Assembly (NCBI GenBank): GCA_902493155.1
Contig: CABUOE010000131.1
Location: 1-6,373 of the forward strand
Direction of reading: 5' to 3'
DNA length: 6,373 nucleotides
Origin: an uncultured Eubacteriales bacterium
GTDB lineage: Bacteria > Bacillota > Clostridia > Oscillospirales > Ruminococcaceae
Positions 1 through 5,957 of this stretch are shown one piece after another. Position 1 is the first letter of the stretch; every line of letters starts with the position of its first letter. The notes beneath the pieces are model-generated. The model did no database searches, had not been told where the DNA came from, and saw nothing but the letters and a program-made list of their open reading frames with translations. A program made the translations under genes and the position numbers.

Positions 1-806
1 TCCCCTTCGAATTTATTCACGCTATCGGGCAGATCGGTGGTAACCACTGCCTGTCTCGGGTCGCGGGGCGTCCAGACGCCGAAAATTTCCACTTCCGACA
101 GCATCATCCAGTACAGGCCGTACTTGATGTATACCTTGACAAAGCGGCCGGTAGCGGGTTCGCCGGTCAAAGTGTACTCGTGGGCGTAGTCGCCGGATTC
201 GCCAGGACCTCCCACAGCAAACTCCTGCCAATTGAGCTTATCGGAAGAATAGGAAACCTCTACCGATTTCGGCGGAACAACACCGGCTCCTGCGCCGCAG
301 GCATAGTGAATCTTGATCTCGTCAAAGGTCTGGTTGTAACCGAAATCAAAGATCAATTCCGTTTCGTGGTTGCCGCCCGCATAGCCGACATATGTTGCGT
401 CAGTGTATCCTTTTGCGCCGTAAACGCCGTCTGTCAGTTCTTTGCGGCCGGTATCGGGGTAAGGGTAGCTTCCCCCCTCGTTGTACGCATCGGTACCGGT
501 GTACTTCATTCCCAACGCCAGGTTGGTTCTGTCATCGGTATCCTCCTCGTTAACCGCCATGATTTCTGCGTCGGTTACTTCCAAGCTATCCTGCATGACC
601 GAATCATCTTCATCGGAAGATTCATCGGATACTTTTTCGCTTGTGCCGGAAGTATCTTCGGGAATCTCTGGCGTCAGGACAGACTCGACATCCGACTGCT
701 GTTCCGAATCATATGCGCCCACCGGAATAGTACTGAGCATACAGGCCAGTGCTAACGCGATAGACAGCAGCGATGCGAGAATCCTTTTTCTCTTTTTTCC
801 TAACAT
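1..806 (-). CDS. Secreted protein with discoidin-like domain (N-terminal part, runs off left edge)
   Basis: The frame is open from the ATG at 806 to base 1 (268 residues, no stop), so the C-terminus is missing. The start has AGGAG seven bases upstream. In-frame ATGs at 836, 848 and 854 are possible, and the one at 848 has GGAG six bases upstream, but 806 gives a classical signal peptide. That peptide has a basic n-region (KKRKR, residues 4-8), a hydrophobic core at 9-27 and a likely cleavage after VGA (29-31). Residues about 32-93 are a Ser/Asp/Glu-rich linker. Residues about 94-243 look like a discoidin/F5-8 type C beta-sandwich: NLALG at 95-99, a PDTG...LTDG stretch at 117-127, SVEVSYSSD at 181-189 and a closing RFVKVYIKYG...SEVEIFG strand pair at 221-243. 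Such domains usually bind carbohydrate in multidomain exported proteins. The function of the lost C-terminal part cannot be told. Confidence 0.85.
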   Translation of the reverse strand, partial: MLGKKRKRILASLLSIALALACMLSTIPVGAYDSEQQSDVESVLTPEIPEDTSGTSEKVSDESSDEDDSVMQDSLEVTDAEIMAVNEEDTDDRTNLALGMKYTGTDAYNEGGSYPYPDTGRKELTDGVYGAKGYTDATYVGYAGGNHETELIFDFGYNQTFDEIKIHYACGAGAGVVPPKSVEVSYSSDKLNWQEFAVGGPGESGDYAHEYTLTGEPATGRFVKVYIKYGLYWMMLSEVEIFGVWTPRDPRQAVVTTDLPDSVNKFEG

Positions 807-1196
807 TTCCAATCTCCTTTCTCTAATTGCGCCCATGGTTGGTTCCATGAGCATCTCCTATTCTTTACTACACCATAACTTAATTATATTAGATCATTCC
901 TTCACAGAAATCGTTTTATTTTAACAAATTGGTTTTATTTTTACCGCGTATTTTCAAAAAGCATAAAAAAGCCCCAGATATCTATTTATTAAATATTTTT
1001 ACAACAAAATAATGCTATTTTTAAGCAATTTTATGTTAATGCTTTTTGTCTAAAATCCAGTTTTTTTACATTTTATTCCTTTGGGCTGATATTTAACGGA
1101 CAGCCTGCACATATTACTTTCTATCTACCGTATTTTATGCGATAAATCCACTTTAAAGGAGAATCTACTATCAAGGGGCATCCTGTCCCAAAAGAA
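807..1196. other. AT-rich intergenic region upstream of the secreted-protein gene
   Basis: No credible gene is seen in this stretch, which is strongly A+T-rich. On the minus strand a perfect TATAAT lies at 883-888, correctly placed to drive the secreted-protein gene, but no good -35 box lies 16-18 bases upstream. Ten bases, CAAAAAGCAT at 955-964, recur inverted as ATGCTTTTTG at 1039-1048. These could form a long-range stem in the leader, or could simply reflect AT-rich composition. Confidence 0.5.
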
Positions 1197-1242
1197 AATC
1201 CGGCAAGGGTACGGAAGCGCTTGCTCCCCTCCCTGCCGGATT
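1187..1242 (-). terminator. Intrinsic terminator after the small minus-strand gene
   Basis: AATCCGGCA at 1197-1205 pairs perfectly with TGCCGGATT at 1234-1242, and GGG 1207-1209 can pair with CCC 1231-1233 beyond a bulged A. Read on the minus strand, the stem is followed by TTTTCTTTT (1196-1188). It begins directly after the stop codon of the small gene at 1243. Confidence 0.8.
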
Positions 1243-1428
1243 CTATCGTTCAGGATGATCTTTCCGCTTTAATTGCTCCGTTGTCAAACGCACACCACTG
1301 TCGTAGCCGCTGATATATGCCTTTCGCAGCAGGGCCACCATTTTCTCCTGCATTTCCGACGCAAAATCATCCATCATATTTTCAATGGGAAATTCTTCTA
1401 AAAACTTTTCAAAACCCCATTCCTTCAT
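1243..1428 (-). CDS. Small hypothetical protein
   Basis: No family is recognised. From the ATG at 1428 the product is 61 residues, beginning MKEWGFEKFLEEFP and ending in TAG at 1243. This start is chosen because AGAGGAA (1435-1441) lies six bases upstream. The in-frame ATG at 1473, which would add 15 residues (MRKSEPAKTWAEERP), has no SD. The protein is soluble, charged and probably mostly helical, with an amphipathic stretch around NMMDDFASEMQEKMVALLRK. It has no signal peptide, membrane segment or cysteine. It appears to be a single-gene unit, closed by a terminator immediately downstream. The same frame stays coding-like further upstream, beyond two stops at 1501-1503 and 1510-1512, so this may be the surviving end of a longer gene. 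It could be a real short gene or a remnant. Confidence 0.55.
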   Translation of the reverse strand: MKEWGFEKFLEEFPIENMMDDFASEMQEKMVALLRKAYISGYDSGVRLTTEQLKRKDHPER

Positions 1429-1434
1429 AGGCCG

Positions 1435-1441
1435 TTCCTCT
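1435..1441 (-). promoter_or_regulatory. SD site deciding the start of the small gene
   Basis: AGAGGAA on the minus strand lies six bases before the ATG at 1428. No comparable purine run precedes the upstream in-frame ATG at 1473 (TAGAAAATACG). This favours the shorter product. Confidence 0.5.
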
Positions 1442-1509
1442 GCCCACGTTTTCGCAGGCTCTGACTTTCTCATCGTATTTTCTATGTCAACATATTGACT
1501 TCAAGTCTG

Positions 1510-1629
1510 CTATAACAGCATATGTTCCCTCAAAAGCGTTGGTGCCTTTCGGTCAAACGCCCGTCTGATGAGGAAAAAATACTGGGCAAAATAGTCGCAA
1601 CTGCTTTTGTCTTCTTTACTATATGTCAA
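1510..1629 (-). pseudogene. Possible gene remnant in frame with the small gene
   Basis: From a TTG at 1629 to TAG at 1510 a 39-codon frame reads like a soluble protein segment (LTYSKEDKSSCDYFAQYFFL, then IRRAFDRKAPTLLREHMLL). It has no ATG and no SD, and the SGNH-gene terminator lies just upstream. It is exactly in frame with the small gene at 1243-1428, separated only by this TAG and a TGA at 1501-1503. Decay of one longer gene is one reading. Chance reading of spacer DNA is the other and cannot be excluded. Confidence 0.25.
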
Positions 1630-1675
1630 AACGAAAAAAATCCCCGGCCCAGAATGCTGGAAAAATCTAGCGAGC

Positions 1676-1704
1676 AAAAAAAGGCCGGATTCTAACCGGC
1701 CTTT
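1676..1704 (-). terminator. Intrinsic terminator of the SGNH hydrolase gene
   Basis: AAAGGCCGG (1680-1688) and CCGGCCTTT (1696-1704) form a perfect nine-pair stem around a seven-base loop. On the minus strand it is followed by an uninterrupted run of seven T (1682-1676). It begins seven bases after the stop codon of the gene at 1712. Confidence 0.92.
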
Positions 1705-1711
1705 GTAAAAT

Positions 1712-2824
1712 TTATTTGAGGGTCGATTCCAACGCGGTCCGAAGCACCGGTTCTATGGTTTGGGCCATGCGGAAAAATCCCAGATCGTTTGGGTGGGTCG
1801 CGTCCACCGAGCAGCTGTCCCGATCTCGTCCATCATACAAACTCCATCCGTCGATGAAATAGACATTTTGATCCCCGCGGTTTTTAGCGTTGCGGTAGGT
1901 GCGGTAAATCACATCGCGGCGAGCCGACCAGTCAAAGGAAAAACCATTCGGGAGCTTGGTGGGATCGTTTTCCAAAAAAGTAGGCGCTGTGATAAAGATA
2001 ACAGGGAGATCGGGACTTTTTTCCCGAAACTTCAAAAACATCTTTTCGTGAGTTTTTGCGAGATGTTCCGCATTAGGGGCATTGTGGTCGTAGTCGCACA
2101 CAAAGACGCTGATGTCCAGGTCAGTCATGTAATCCACTACAGCATCCTCACCGCAGCAATTTCCAGAGAATCCCAAGTTAATATAGTCGATATCTAAATG
2201 GCGGGACAGGTATCCTTGGTAGCATAGTCCGGGACGAGAAGCGCAGGCTCCCTGGGTGATAGAGGAGCCGTAAAAGAGCACCGGTTTATCGAACCGATAG
2301 TGTCTGCCCTCCCCCACTGTTGCAGAATCCTGCAAACCGATGTACAGATTTTCTACAGGGCTGTATAAGGGAAAATTGATAGTCAGCTGCCGCATTTTTC
2401 GGTCGGGAAATTCAATAACGGCTTCATAGCCCTGTACTTCGTGGGAAGGTGGAAAAAAAGTCCGGAAATAAGTGCTTCCCAGTTCGCCGTCCACATAGAG
2501 GTCAAATCCGGCAGAACCAGCCAGCGCCATGTGTCCCATGAGGCAGAGAGAAGGCATTTCGGTTTTTATCGCTACATAGGCAGAATCGGTGGAGAATCGG
2601 ACTCGGCCGCCCGCCGTACAGAGATTTAATTCCTTTACACCGGCGCTTGTAGCCTCGGCAACCGCTTTGGGCATCCGGAGAAACTGGGGTTCATTTTTAT
2701 AGTCGTATAGCCCGTAAACCTGAAAAGGTTCTTCCCTAACGTCTAGAAAAACCACATCTTTCTTATCGATAGTAGACTCCACTTTTAAATTTTTGTCAAT
2801 ATCCGATACGTTATTGTTGCCCAT
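1712..2824 (-). CDS. SGNH/GDSL-family hydrolase (esterase)
   Basis: This 370-residue protein belongs to the SGNH/GDSL serine esterases, in the group with an N-terminal GxDLY domain and a Lipase_GDSL_3-type catalytic domain. GFDLYVDG at 106-113 marks the N-terminal beta-rich domain (about 30-175). The catalytic domain begins at about 180. Block I is FYGSSITQG (184-192) with likely nucleophile Ser188; the usual Asp of GDS is Ser187, as is common in this group. Block II is NLGFSGN (216-222, Gly218), block III DYDHNAPN (244-251, probable oxyanion Asn248) and block V DATH (341-344), giving the Asp341/His344 pair. There is no signal peptide, so it should act in the cytoplasm. Relatives are thought to remove acyl, often acetyl, groups from carbohydrates, but the substrate is not readable here. 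The start at 2824 has AGGAAGGA upstream with an 8-12 base spacing. It has its own promoter and terminator. Confidence 0.92.
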   Translation of the reverse strand: MGNNNVSDIDKNLKVESTIDKKDVVFLDVREEPFQVYGLYDYKNEPQFLRMPKAVAEATSAGVKELNLCTAGGRVRFSTDSAYVAIKTEMPSLCLMGHMALAGSAGFDLYVDGELGSTYFRTFFPPSHEVQGYEAVIEFPDRKMRQLTINFPLYSPVENLYIGLQDSATVGEGRHYRFDKPVLFYGSSITQGACASRPGLCYQGYLSRHLDIDYINLGFSGNCCGEDAVVDYMTDLDISVFVCDYDHNAPNAEHLAKTHEKMFLKFREKSPDLPVIFITAPTFLENDPTKLPNGFSFDWSARRDVIYRTYRNAKNRGDQNVYFIDGWSLYDGRDRDSCSVDATHPNDLGFFRMAQTIEPVLRTALESTLK

Positions 2825-2887
2825 ACTATATTCTTCCTTCCTGTTATCCCCAAAACACGTTATGCGGTTCGGGCCTTTTCTCTGTCC

Positions 2888-2916
2888 ATATTACACGGAT
2901 TAAAGGGAAGAGTCAA
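2888..2916 (-). promoter_or_regulatory. Sigma-A type promoter of the SGNH hydrolase gene
   Basis: On the minus strand TTGACT (2916-2911) is followed by a 17-base spacer and TAATAT (2893-2888). The -35 matches consensus at five of six positions and the -10 at four. It lies about 64 bases before the start codon, downstream of the guaB terminator, so the hydrolase can be transcribed separately. Confidence 0.7.
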
Positions 2917-2975
2917 CCCGTTAAATTCTACAAAAAAGTGACGAGATTCCCGGCAAGACATACAAATTCGACAGC

Positions 2976-3002
2976 AAAAAAGCGGAGCTCCCGCTCCGCT
3001 TT
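2976..3002 (-). terminator. Intrinsic terminator of guaB
   Basis: AAAGCGGAGC (2979-2988) pairs perfectly with GCTCCGCTTT (2993-3002) around a four-base loop. On the minus strand the stem leads into six T (2981-2976). It begins 14 bases after the guaB stop codon. Confidence 0.93.
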
Positions 3003-3015
3003 GCGTTATTTCCAA

Positions 3016-4518
3016 TTAACCGATGGTCTTATTGTCCTTGAGCACTACGTCATGAGCGCCGCCTTCCACAATGGAGGTGGAAGAAACCAAGGTGAGCTTG
3101 GCGTTTTTCTGGAGCTCCGGAATGGTCAGCACGCCGCAGTTGCACATGGTGGAGCGCACTTTGGCGAGGGATTGGGTCACGTTGTCTTTCAGCGAACCGG
3201 CGTAGGGCACATAGGAGTCGACGCCTTCCTCAAAGGAGAGCTTGGACGCGCCGCCCAAATCGTAGCGCTGCCAGTTGCGGGCCCGGTTGGAGCCTTCTCC
3301 CCAGTACTCCTTCATGTAGCTGCCGTTGATGTTCACCTTGTTGGTGGGGCTTTCGTCGAACCGGGAGAAATACCGGCCCAGCATGATGAAATCAGCGCCC
3401 ATTGCCAGCGCCAGCGTCATATGGTAGTCGTGGACGATGCCGCCGTCGGAGCAGACGGGAACGTAAACCCCGGTCTTTTCGAAATACTCGTCTCTTGCCT
3501 TGCAGACATCGATAAGCGCGGTAGCTTGTCCGCGGCCGATGCCCTTTTGCTCTCTGGTGATGCAGATGGAGCCGCCGCCGATACCCACTTTGACGAAATC
3601 GGCTCCCGCCTCCGCCAAAAACAGGAATCCATCCCGGTCGACCACGTTTCCAGCGCCCACCTTGACGGTGTCGCCGTAATTTTCACGGATGTAGGCGATG
3701 GTGCGCTTCTGCCACTCGGAGAAGCCCTCGGAAGAGTCGATGCACAGCACGTCCGCACCGGCCTCTACCAGAGCGGGAACCCGTTCGGCATAGTCGCGGG
3801 TGTTGATACCTGCGCCCACCATGTACCGCTTGGAGCTGTCCAGCAGCTCGTTTGCATTTTCCTTGTGGGTGGAGTAATCCTTCCGGAAAACCAGGTATTT
3901 GAGGTGCTGGTTTTCGTCGATGAGAGGCAGGGAGTTTAGCTTGTGCTCCCAGATGATGTCGTTGGCCTCTTTGAGAGAGGTACTTTCCGGCGCACAGATG
4001 AGCTTCTCAAACGGGGTCATGAAATCCTTGACCTTTTCGGTGAGCTCCATCCGGCTGACCCGGTAGTCGCGGCCGGTGACGATGCCCAAAAGCTTGCCGT
4101 TTGCGGTGCCGTCCTCGGTGACGGCCACGGTGGAGTGCCCATTTTTTTCCTTCAAATCAAGGATGGTCTGCAAGGTGTCGTCGGGCTTCACGTTGGAATC
4201 GCTGATGACGAAACCGGCCTTGTAGTTTTTGACCCGCATGACCATCTGGGCTTCGCTTTCGATGGACTGGGAGCCGTAAATAAAGGACATACCGCCTTCT
4301 TTCGCCAAAGCAATCGCCATTTTGTCGTCGGAAACCGACTGCATGATGGCCGAAACCAGCGGAATATTCAGCATGACGGGAGATTCCTCGCCTTTTTTAA
4401 ACTTCACCACCGGCGTCCGGAGGCTGACATTGGAGGGAATGCACTCTGCGGAAGAATAACCGGGAACCAGCAGATATTCGCCAAAGGTACGGGACGGCTC
4501 TTCAAAAATAAACGCCAT
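3016..4518 (-). CDS. guaB: Inosine-5'-monophosphate dehydrogenase
   Basis: This 500-residue cytosolic enzyme oxidises IMP to XMP with NAD+, the committed step of GMP synthesis. It is full length for the family. A (beta/alpha)8 barrel is interrupted by a tandem CBS module at about 97-215 (VTGRDY at 147-152, FMTPF at 166-170). Key residues visible: NAD-site Asp261, the catalytic loop GGGSICITRE with Cys319, the IMP phosphate site SDGG with Asp358, and the Arg418-Tyr419 base in NWQRYDLGG, followed by the flap (EEGVDSYVPYAG, 430-441). The C-terminus carries STMCNCG at 456-462. The catalytic loop reads GIGGGSICITREQKGIGRGQ rather than the common GIGPGSICTTR, marking a divergent branch that also includes Tritrichomonas foetus IMPDH. 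The start at 4518 has AAGGAG about ten bases upstream. Two overlapping promoters and its own terminator make it monocistronic. No purine operator or guanine riboswitch was seen. Confidence 0.97.
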   Translation of the reverse strand: MAFIFEEPSRTFGEYLLVPGYSSAECIPSNVSLRTPVVKFKKGEESPVMLNIPLVSAIMQSVSDDKMAIALAKEGGMSFIYGSQSIESEAQMVMRVKNYKAGFVISDSNVKPDDTLQTILDLKEKNGHSTVAVTEDGTANGKLLGIVTGRDYRVSRMELTEKVKDFMTPFEKLICAPESTSLKEANDIIWEHKLNSLPLIDENQHLKYLVFRKDYSTHKENANELLDSSKRYMVGAGINTRDYAERVPALVEAGADVLCIDSSEGFSEWQKRTIAYIRENYGDTVKVGAGNVVDRDGFLFLAEAGADFVKVGIGGGSICITREQKGIGRGQATALIDVCKARDEYFEKTGVYVPVCSDGGIVHDYHMTLALAMGADFIMLGRYFSRFDESPTNKVNINGSYMKEYWGEGSNRARNWQRYDLGGASKLSFEEGVDSYVPYAGSLKDNVTQSLAKVRSTMCNCGVLTIPELQKNAKLTLVSSTSIVEGGAHDVVLKDNKTIG

Positions 4519-4547
4519 ATTTTTCTCTCCTTTTCCTTATACTTATA

Positions 4548-4585
4548 ATTTTATTTATTTTACACCAATTTGACAAAAATGTCCA
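4548..4585 (-). promoter_or_regulatory. Two overlapping sigma-A type promoter candidates for guaB
   Basis: On the minus strand two sets of boxes overlap. Set one is TGGACA (4585-4580), 17 bases, TAAAAT (4562-4557). Set two is TTGTCA (4576-4571), 17 bases, TAAAAT (4553-4548). Each hexamer matches consensus at five of six positions, and both spacers are optimal. Predicted transcripts would begin about 20-35 bases before the start codon. Confidence 0.7.
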
Positions 4586-4730
4586 TATGTGAAAGACGAT
4601 TTTTTTGTTTTCTTCCTTTGTGACGGAAATTCCAATCAAGTGCAAAATTTTTAAGAACCGTTGTATAAAAATTTCCATAAGACAGATAATATTGCTGAAC
4701 TGTTTTCCGCAAAATTCCGTTTTACATGGT

Positions 4731-4760
4731 TCATAGAATGAACTTGACGAAACGATACTA
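4731..4760 (+). promoter_or_regulatory. Putative sigma-G promoter of spoVT
   Basis: TCATA (4731-4735), an 18-base spacer and GATACTA (4754-4760) match the forespore sigma-G consensus (GHATR, about 18 bases, CATWHTA) at ten of twelve positions. The site lies about 28 bases before the start codon, and Bacillus subtilis spoVT is known to use sigma-G. A perfect 6-base inverted repeat, GTTCAT and ATGAAC around AGA (4729-4743), overlaps the -35 box. A TTGACG at 4744-4749 has no matching -10, so a sigma-A promoter here is less likely. Confidence 0.5.
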
Positions 4761-4788
4761 AAATTATCTGTTATGGAGGAAAGATAGA

Positions 4789-5334
4789 ATGAAAGCTACA
4801 GGAATTGTCAGACGCATTGATGATCTGGGACGTGTCGTCATCCCCAAAGAAATCCGCCGCACCATGCGGATTCGGGAAGGCGACCCCCTTGAAATATACA
4901 CCAACTCCGAAGGGGAGGTCATCTTTAAAAAGTACTCCCCCATCGGTGAAATCGCCGGGTTCGCCGGGCAGTACGCCGAGGTGCTCCACAAGCTGGCAGG
5001 GCTTCCCGCCATCGTCTGCGACCGGGATCACGTCATCGCCGTTTCTGGCATCCCCAAAAAAGAACTGTTGGAGCGCCGGGTGACCCCCGCCCTGGAAGAA
5101 CTGGCCGACAGCCGAAAATCGACTGCCTGCACCAGCCCCGACAGCCTGAAGGTGAAGGCGGTGGAAGGAGTTTCTCGATACGCCGTGGCCTGCTCCCCCA
5201 TCATCGCCAGCGGCGACGTGGCAGGAAGCATCCTGCTGATTTCCGGCAACGGCGACGACAGCTACGCCACCGACGTCCAGGTAAAGCTGGTCCAGGCAGC
5301 GGCAGCGTTTTTGGGCAAGCAGATGGAAGAGTAG
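4789..5334 (+). CDS. spoVT: Stage V sporulation protein T (AbrB-type transcription regulator)
   Basis: SpoVT is a forespore DNA-binding regulator that tunes the sigma-G regulon, spore coat and cortex maturation and germination properties in Bacillus. The 181 residues compare with 178 in B. subtilis. Residues 1-52 are a swapped-hairpin AbrB domain, nearly identical to the Bacillus protein as I recall it (MKATGIVRRIDDLGRVVIPK, then EIRRTMRIREGDPLEIY). Residues about 55-181 form the GAF-like sensory domain (IVCDRDHVIAVSG at 75-87, SPIIASGDVAGSILLIS at 136-152, ending AAAFLGKQMEE). That part is more divergent and its ligand is unknown. GGAGG at 4775-4779 lies nine bases before the ATG. The gene is divergent from guaB and ends in its own strong terminator, so it is a single-gene unit. 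Its presence argues for an endospore-forming lineage, although some asporogenous Clostridia keep the gene. Confidence 0.95.
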   Translation: MKATGIVRRIDDLGRVVIPKEIRRTMRIREGDPLEIYTNSEGEVIFKKYSPIGEIAGFAGQYAEVLHKLAGLPAIVCDRDHVIAVSGIPKKELLERRVTPALEELADSRKSTACTSPDSLKVKAVEGVSRYAVACSPIIASGDVAGSILLISGNGDDSYATDVQVKLVQAAAAFLGKQMEE

Positions 5335-5349
5335 AAAAGAAAATAATCA

Positions 5350-5391
5350 CCCCCGTACTGTGGAAAAACCACGGTGCGGGGGATTTTTGTT
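5350..5391 (+). terminator. Intrinsic terminator of spoVT
   Basis: Fourteen bases at 5350-5363 (CCCCCGTACTGTGG) pair with 5369-5382 (CCACGGTGCGGGGG) around an AAAAA loop, with two G-U wobbles and no bulge. The stem is followed by ATTTTTGTT. It starts 15 bases after the spoVT stop codon. Confidence 0.95.
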
Positions 5392-5680
5392 GTCAATTAT
5401 TTGTATAGCAATGTTATACAATGTTTGTCCGCACTTTTATTGCATTTTGCATTATAATTTAACATGTCGATGAGAAAGCAAGGTAGATACAATTTTAAAA
5501 AGCAAAAAATCTTTCCCGCTTTCTATTCTGGAAAGTTTTTTCTAATTTAGAAAATATAGCATAGTTTTGTATGCTGTACCTTTGTTTTTATTTAGTGCAC
5601 AACATTTTGTTGTAAAAGTCAATACTACAGCTTGTTATATGTTATTATCTCTTTGAGGTGATAACAGTGTATCCTAGACT
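5392..5680. other. AT-rich spacer with several small inverted repeats upstream of the ribbon-helix-helix gene
   Basis: No convincing gene lies here. It holds perfect short inverted repeats: TTGTATA/TATACAA (5401-5407, 5415-5421), AGCATA/TATGCT (5558-5563, 5570-5575) and ACAACA/TGTTGT (5599-5604, 5608-5613). An isolated TATAAT sits at 5453-5458 without a matching -35. A hairpin AAAAAA-T-CTTTCC (5504-5516) with GGAAAGTTTTTT (5530-5541) ends in a T run and could be a weak terminator. The palindromes are candidate operators, possibly for the ribbon-helix-helix protein encoded next, but this is inference. Confidence 0.45.
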
Positions 5681-5695
5681 GAAAGGTGGTGATCC
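5681..5695 (+). promoter_or_regulatory. Exceptionally long Shine-Dalgarno site of the ribbon-helix-helix gene
   Basis: GAAAGGTGGTGATCC matches the complement of the usual Firmicutes 16S rRNA 3' end (AGAAAGGAGGTGATCC) over 15 bases with one mismatch, a T in the GGAGG core. The core is seven bases from the ATG at 5697. It decides that start over the in-frame GTG codons at 5658 and 5667, which have no SD. Confidence 0.8.
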
Positions 5696-5696
5696 G

Positions 5697-5879
5697 ATGA
5701 GGCACATGGAGATTCCAAACATACCGCCTACCGTCAGCAAATCTATCCGCTTTCCAATTGATTTAGTAGAGAGAACCGAAAATGTTATTCGAGGAAAGGA
5801 CTGCACCTTTGCAGCCATCGTAAAAGAAGCCCTTAGAATCGCAATAGAGGAACTGGAGGAAACAATCGACAACGATTAA
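5697..5879 (+). CDS. Small ribbon-helix-helix (Arc/CopG-like) DNA-binding protein
   Basis: The product is 60 residues. Residues 12-20 (TVSKSIRFP) fit the beta-strand that enters the DNA groove as a dimer, 21-34 (IDLVERTENVIRGK) the first helix and 38-56 (FAAIVKEALRIAIEELEET) the second. The SIRFP strand followed by a helix and a turn before a second hydrophobic helix is typical of Arc/MetJ/CopG repressors and many antitoxins. No toxin gene lies beside it: upstream is a 300-base spacer and downstream a palindrome cluster. It therefore looks like a stand-alone regulator or an orphan antitoxin. It may bind the inverted repeats in its own leader. The gene is more AT-rich than spoVT and trpA, which could indicate acquisition. 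The start follows the long SD at 5681-5695; a GTG start at 5658 (73 residues) is unlikely. Target genes cannot be read from this window. Confidence 0.75.
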   Translation: MRHMEIPNIPPTVSKSIRFPIDLVERTENVIRGKDCTFAAIVKEALRIAIEELEETIDND

Positions 5880-5901
5880 CAAAAGAGAACCACATATGCC
5901 A

Positions 5902-5927
5902 TAGGGGCCAATGCCCACATTGGCCCG
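5902..5927 (+). repeat. REP-like unit A1
   Basis: The stem GGGCCAATG (5905-5913) pairs perfectly with CATTGGCCC (5918-5926) around CCCA. The foot reads ATAG instead of GTAG. The 26 bases are identical to unit A2 at 6175-6200, in the same orientation. Confidence 0.85.
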
Positions 5928-5957
5928 CCGTTGCCCGAAACAGTGACGGTAAACCGA

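Noticed and set aside
180..755. Plus-strand open frame of 191 codons, and another at 481-924
   Set aside because: They lie opposite the secreted-protein gene, which has a signal peptide, SD and recognisable domain on the minus strand. The plus frames show no domain or SD.
1153..1311. Plus-strand reading beginning after AAAGGAG at 1155-1161
   Set aside because: The codon at proper spacing is ATC, not a usual start, and the frame runs through the terminator hairpin and antisense to the small gene before ending after about 47 codons.
1760..2197. Plus-strand open frame opposite the SGNH hydrolase
   Set aside because: It is the antisense of the catalytic domain, with no SD and no recognisable motif.
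2938..3939. Long plus-strand open frame (333 codons) opposite guaB, with another at 3943-4548
   Set aside because: Both are antisense to a certain IMPDH gene with all catalytic residues. Their translations are low-complexity, rich in His, Gly, Val and Ala as expected of a mirror frame, and neither has an SD.
5465..5550. 28-codon plus-strand frame (MSMRKQGRYNFKK...) in the spacer
   Set aside because: It has no SD, is lysine/phenylalanine-rich as expected from AT-rich DNA, and covers the hairpin at 5504-5541.
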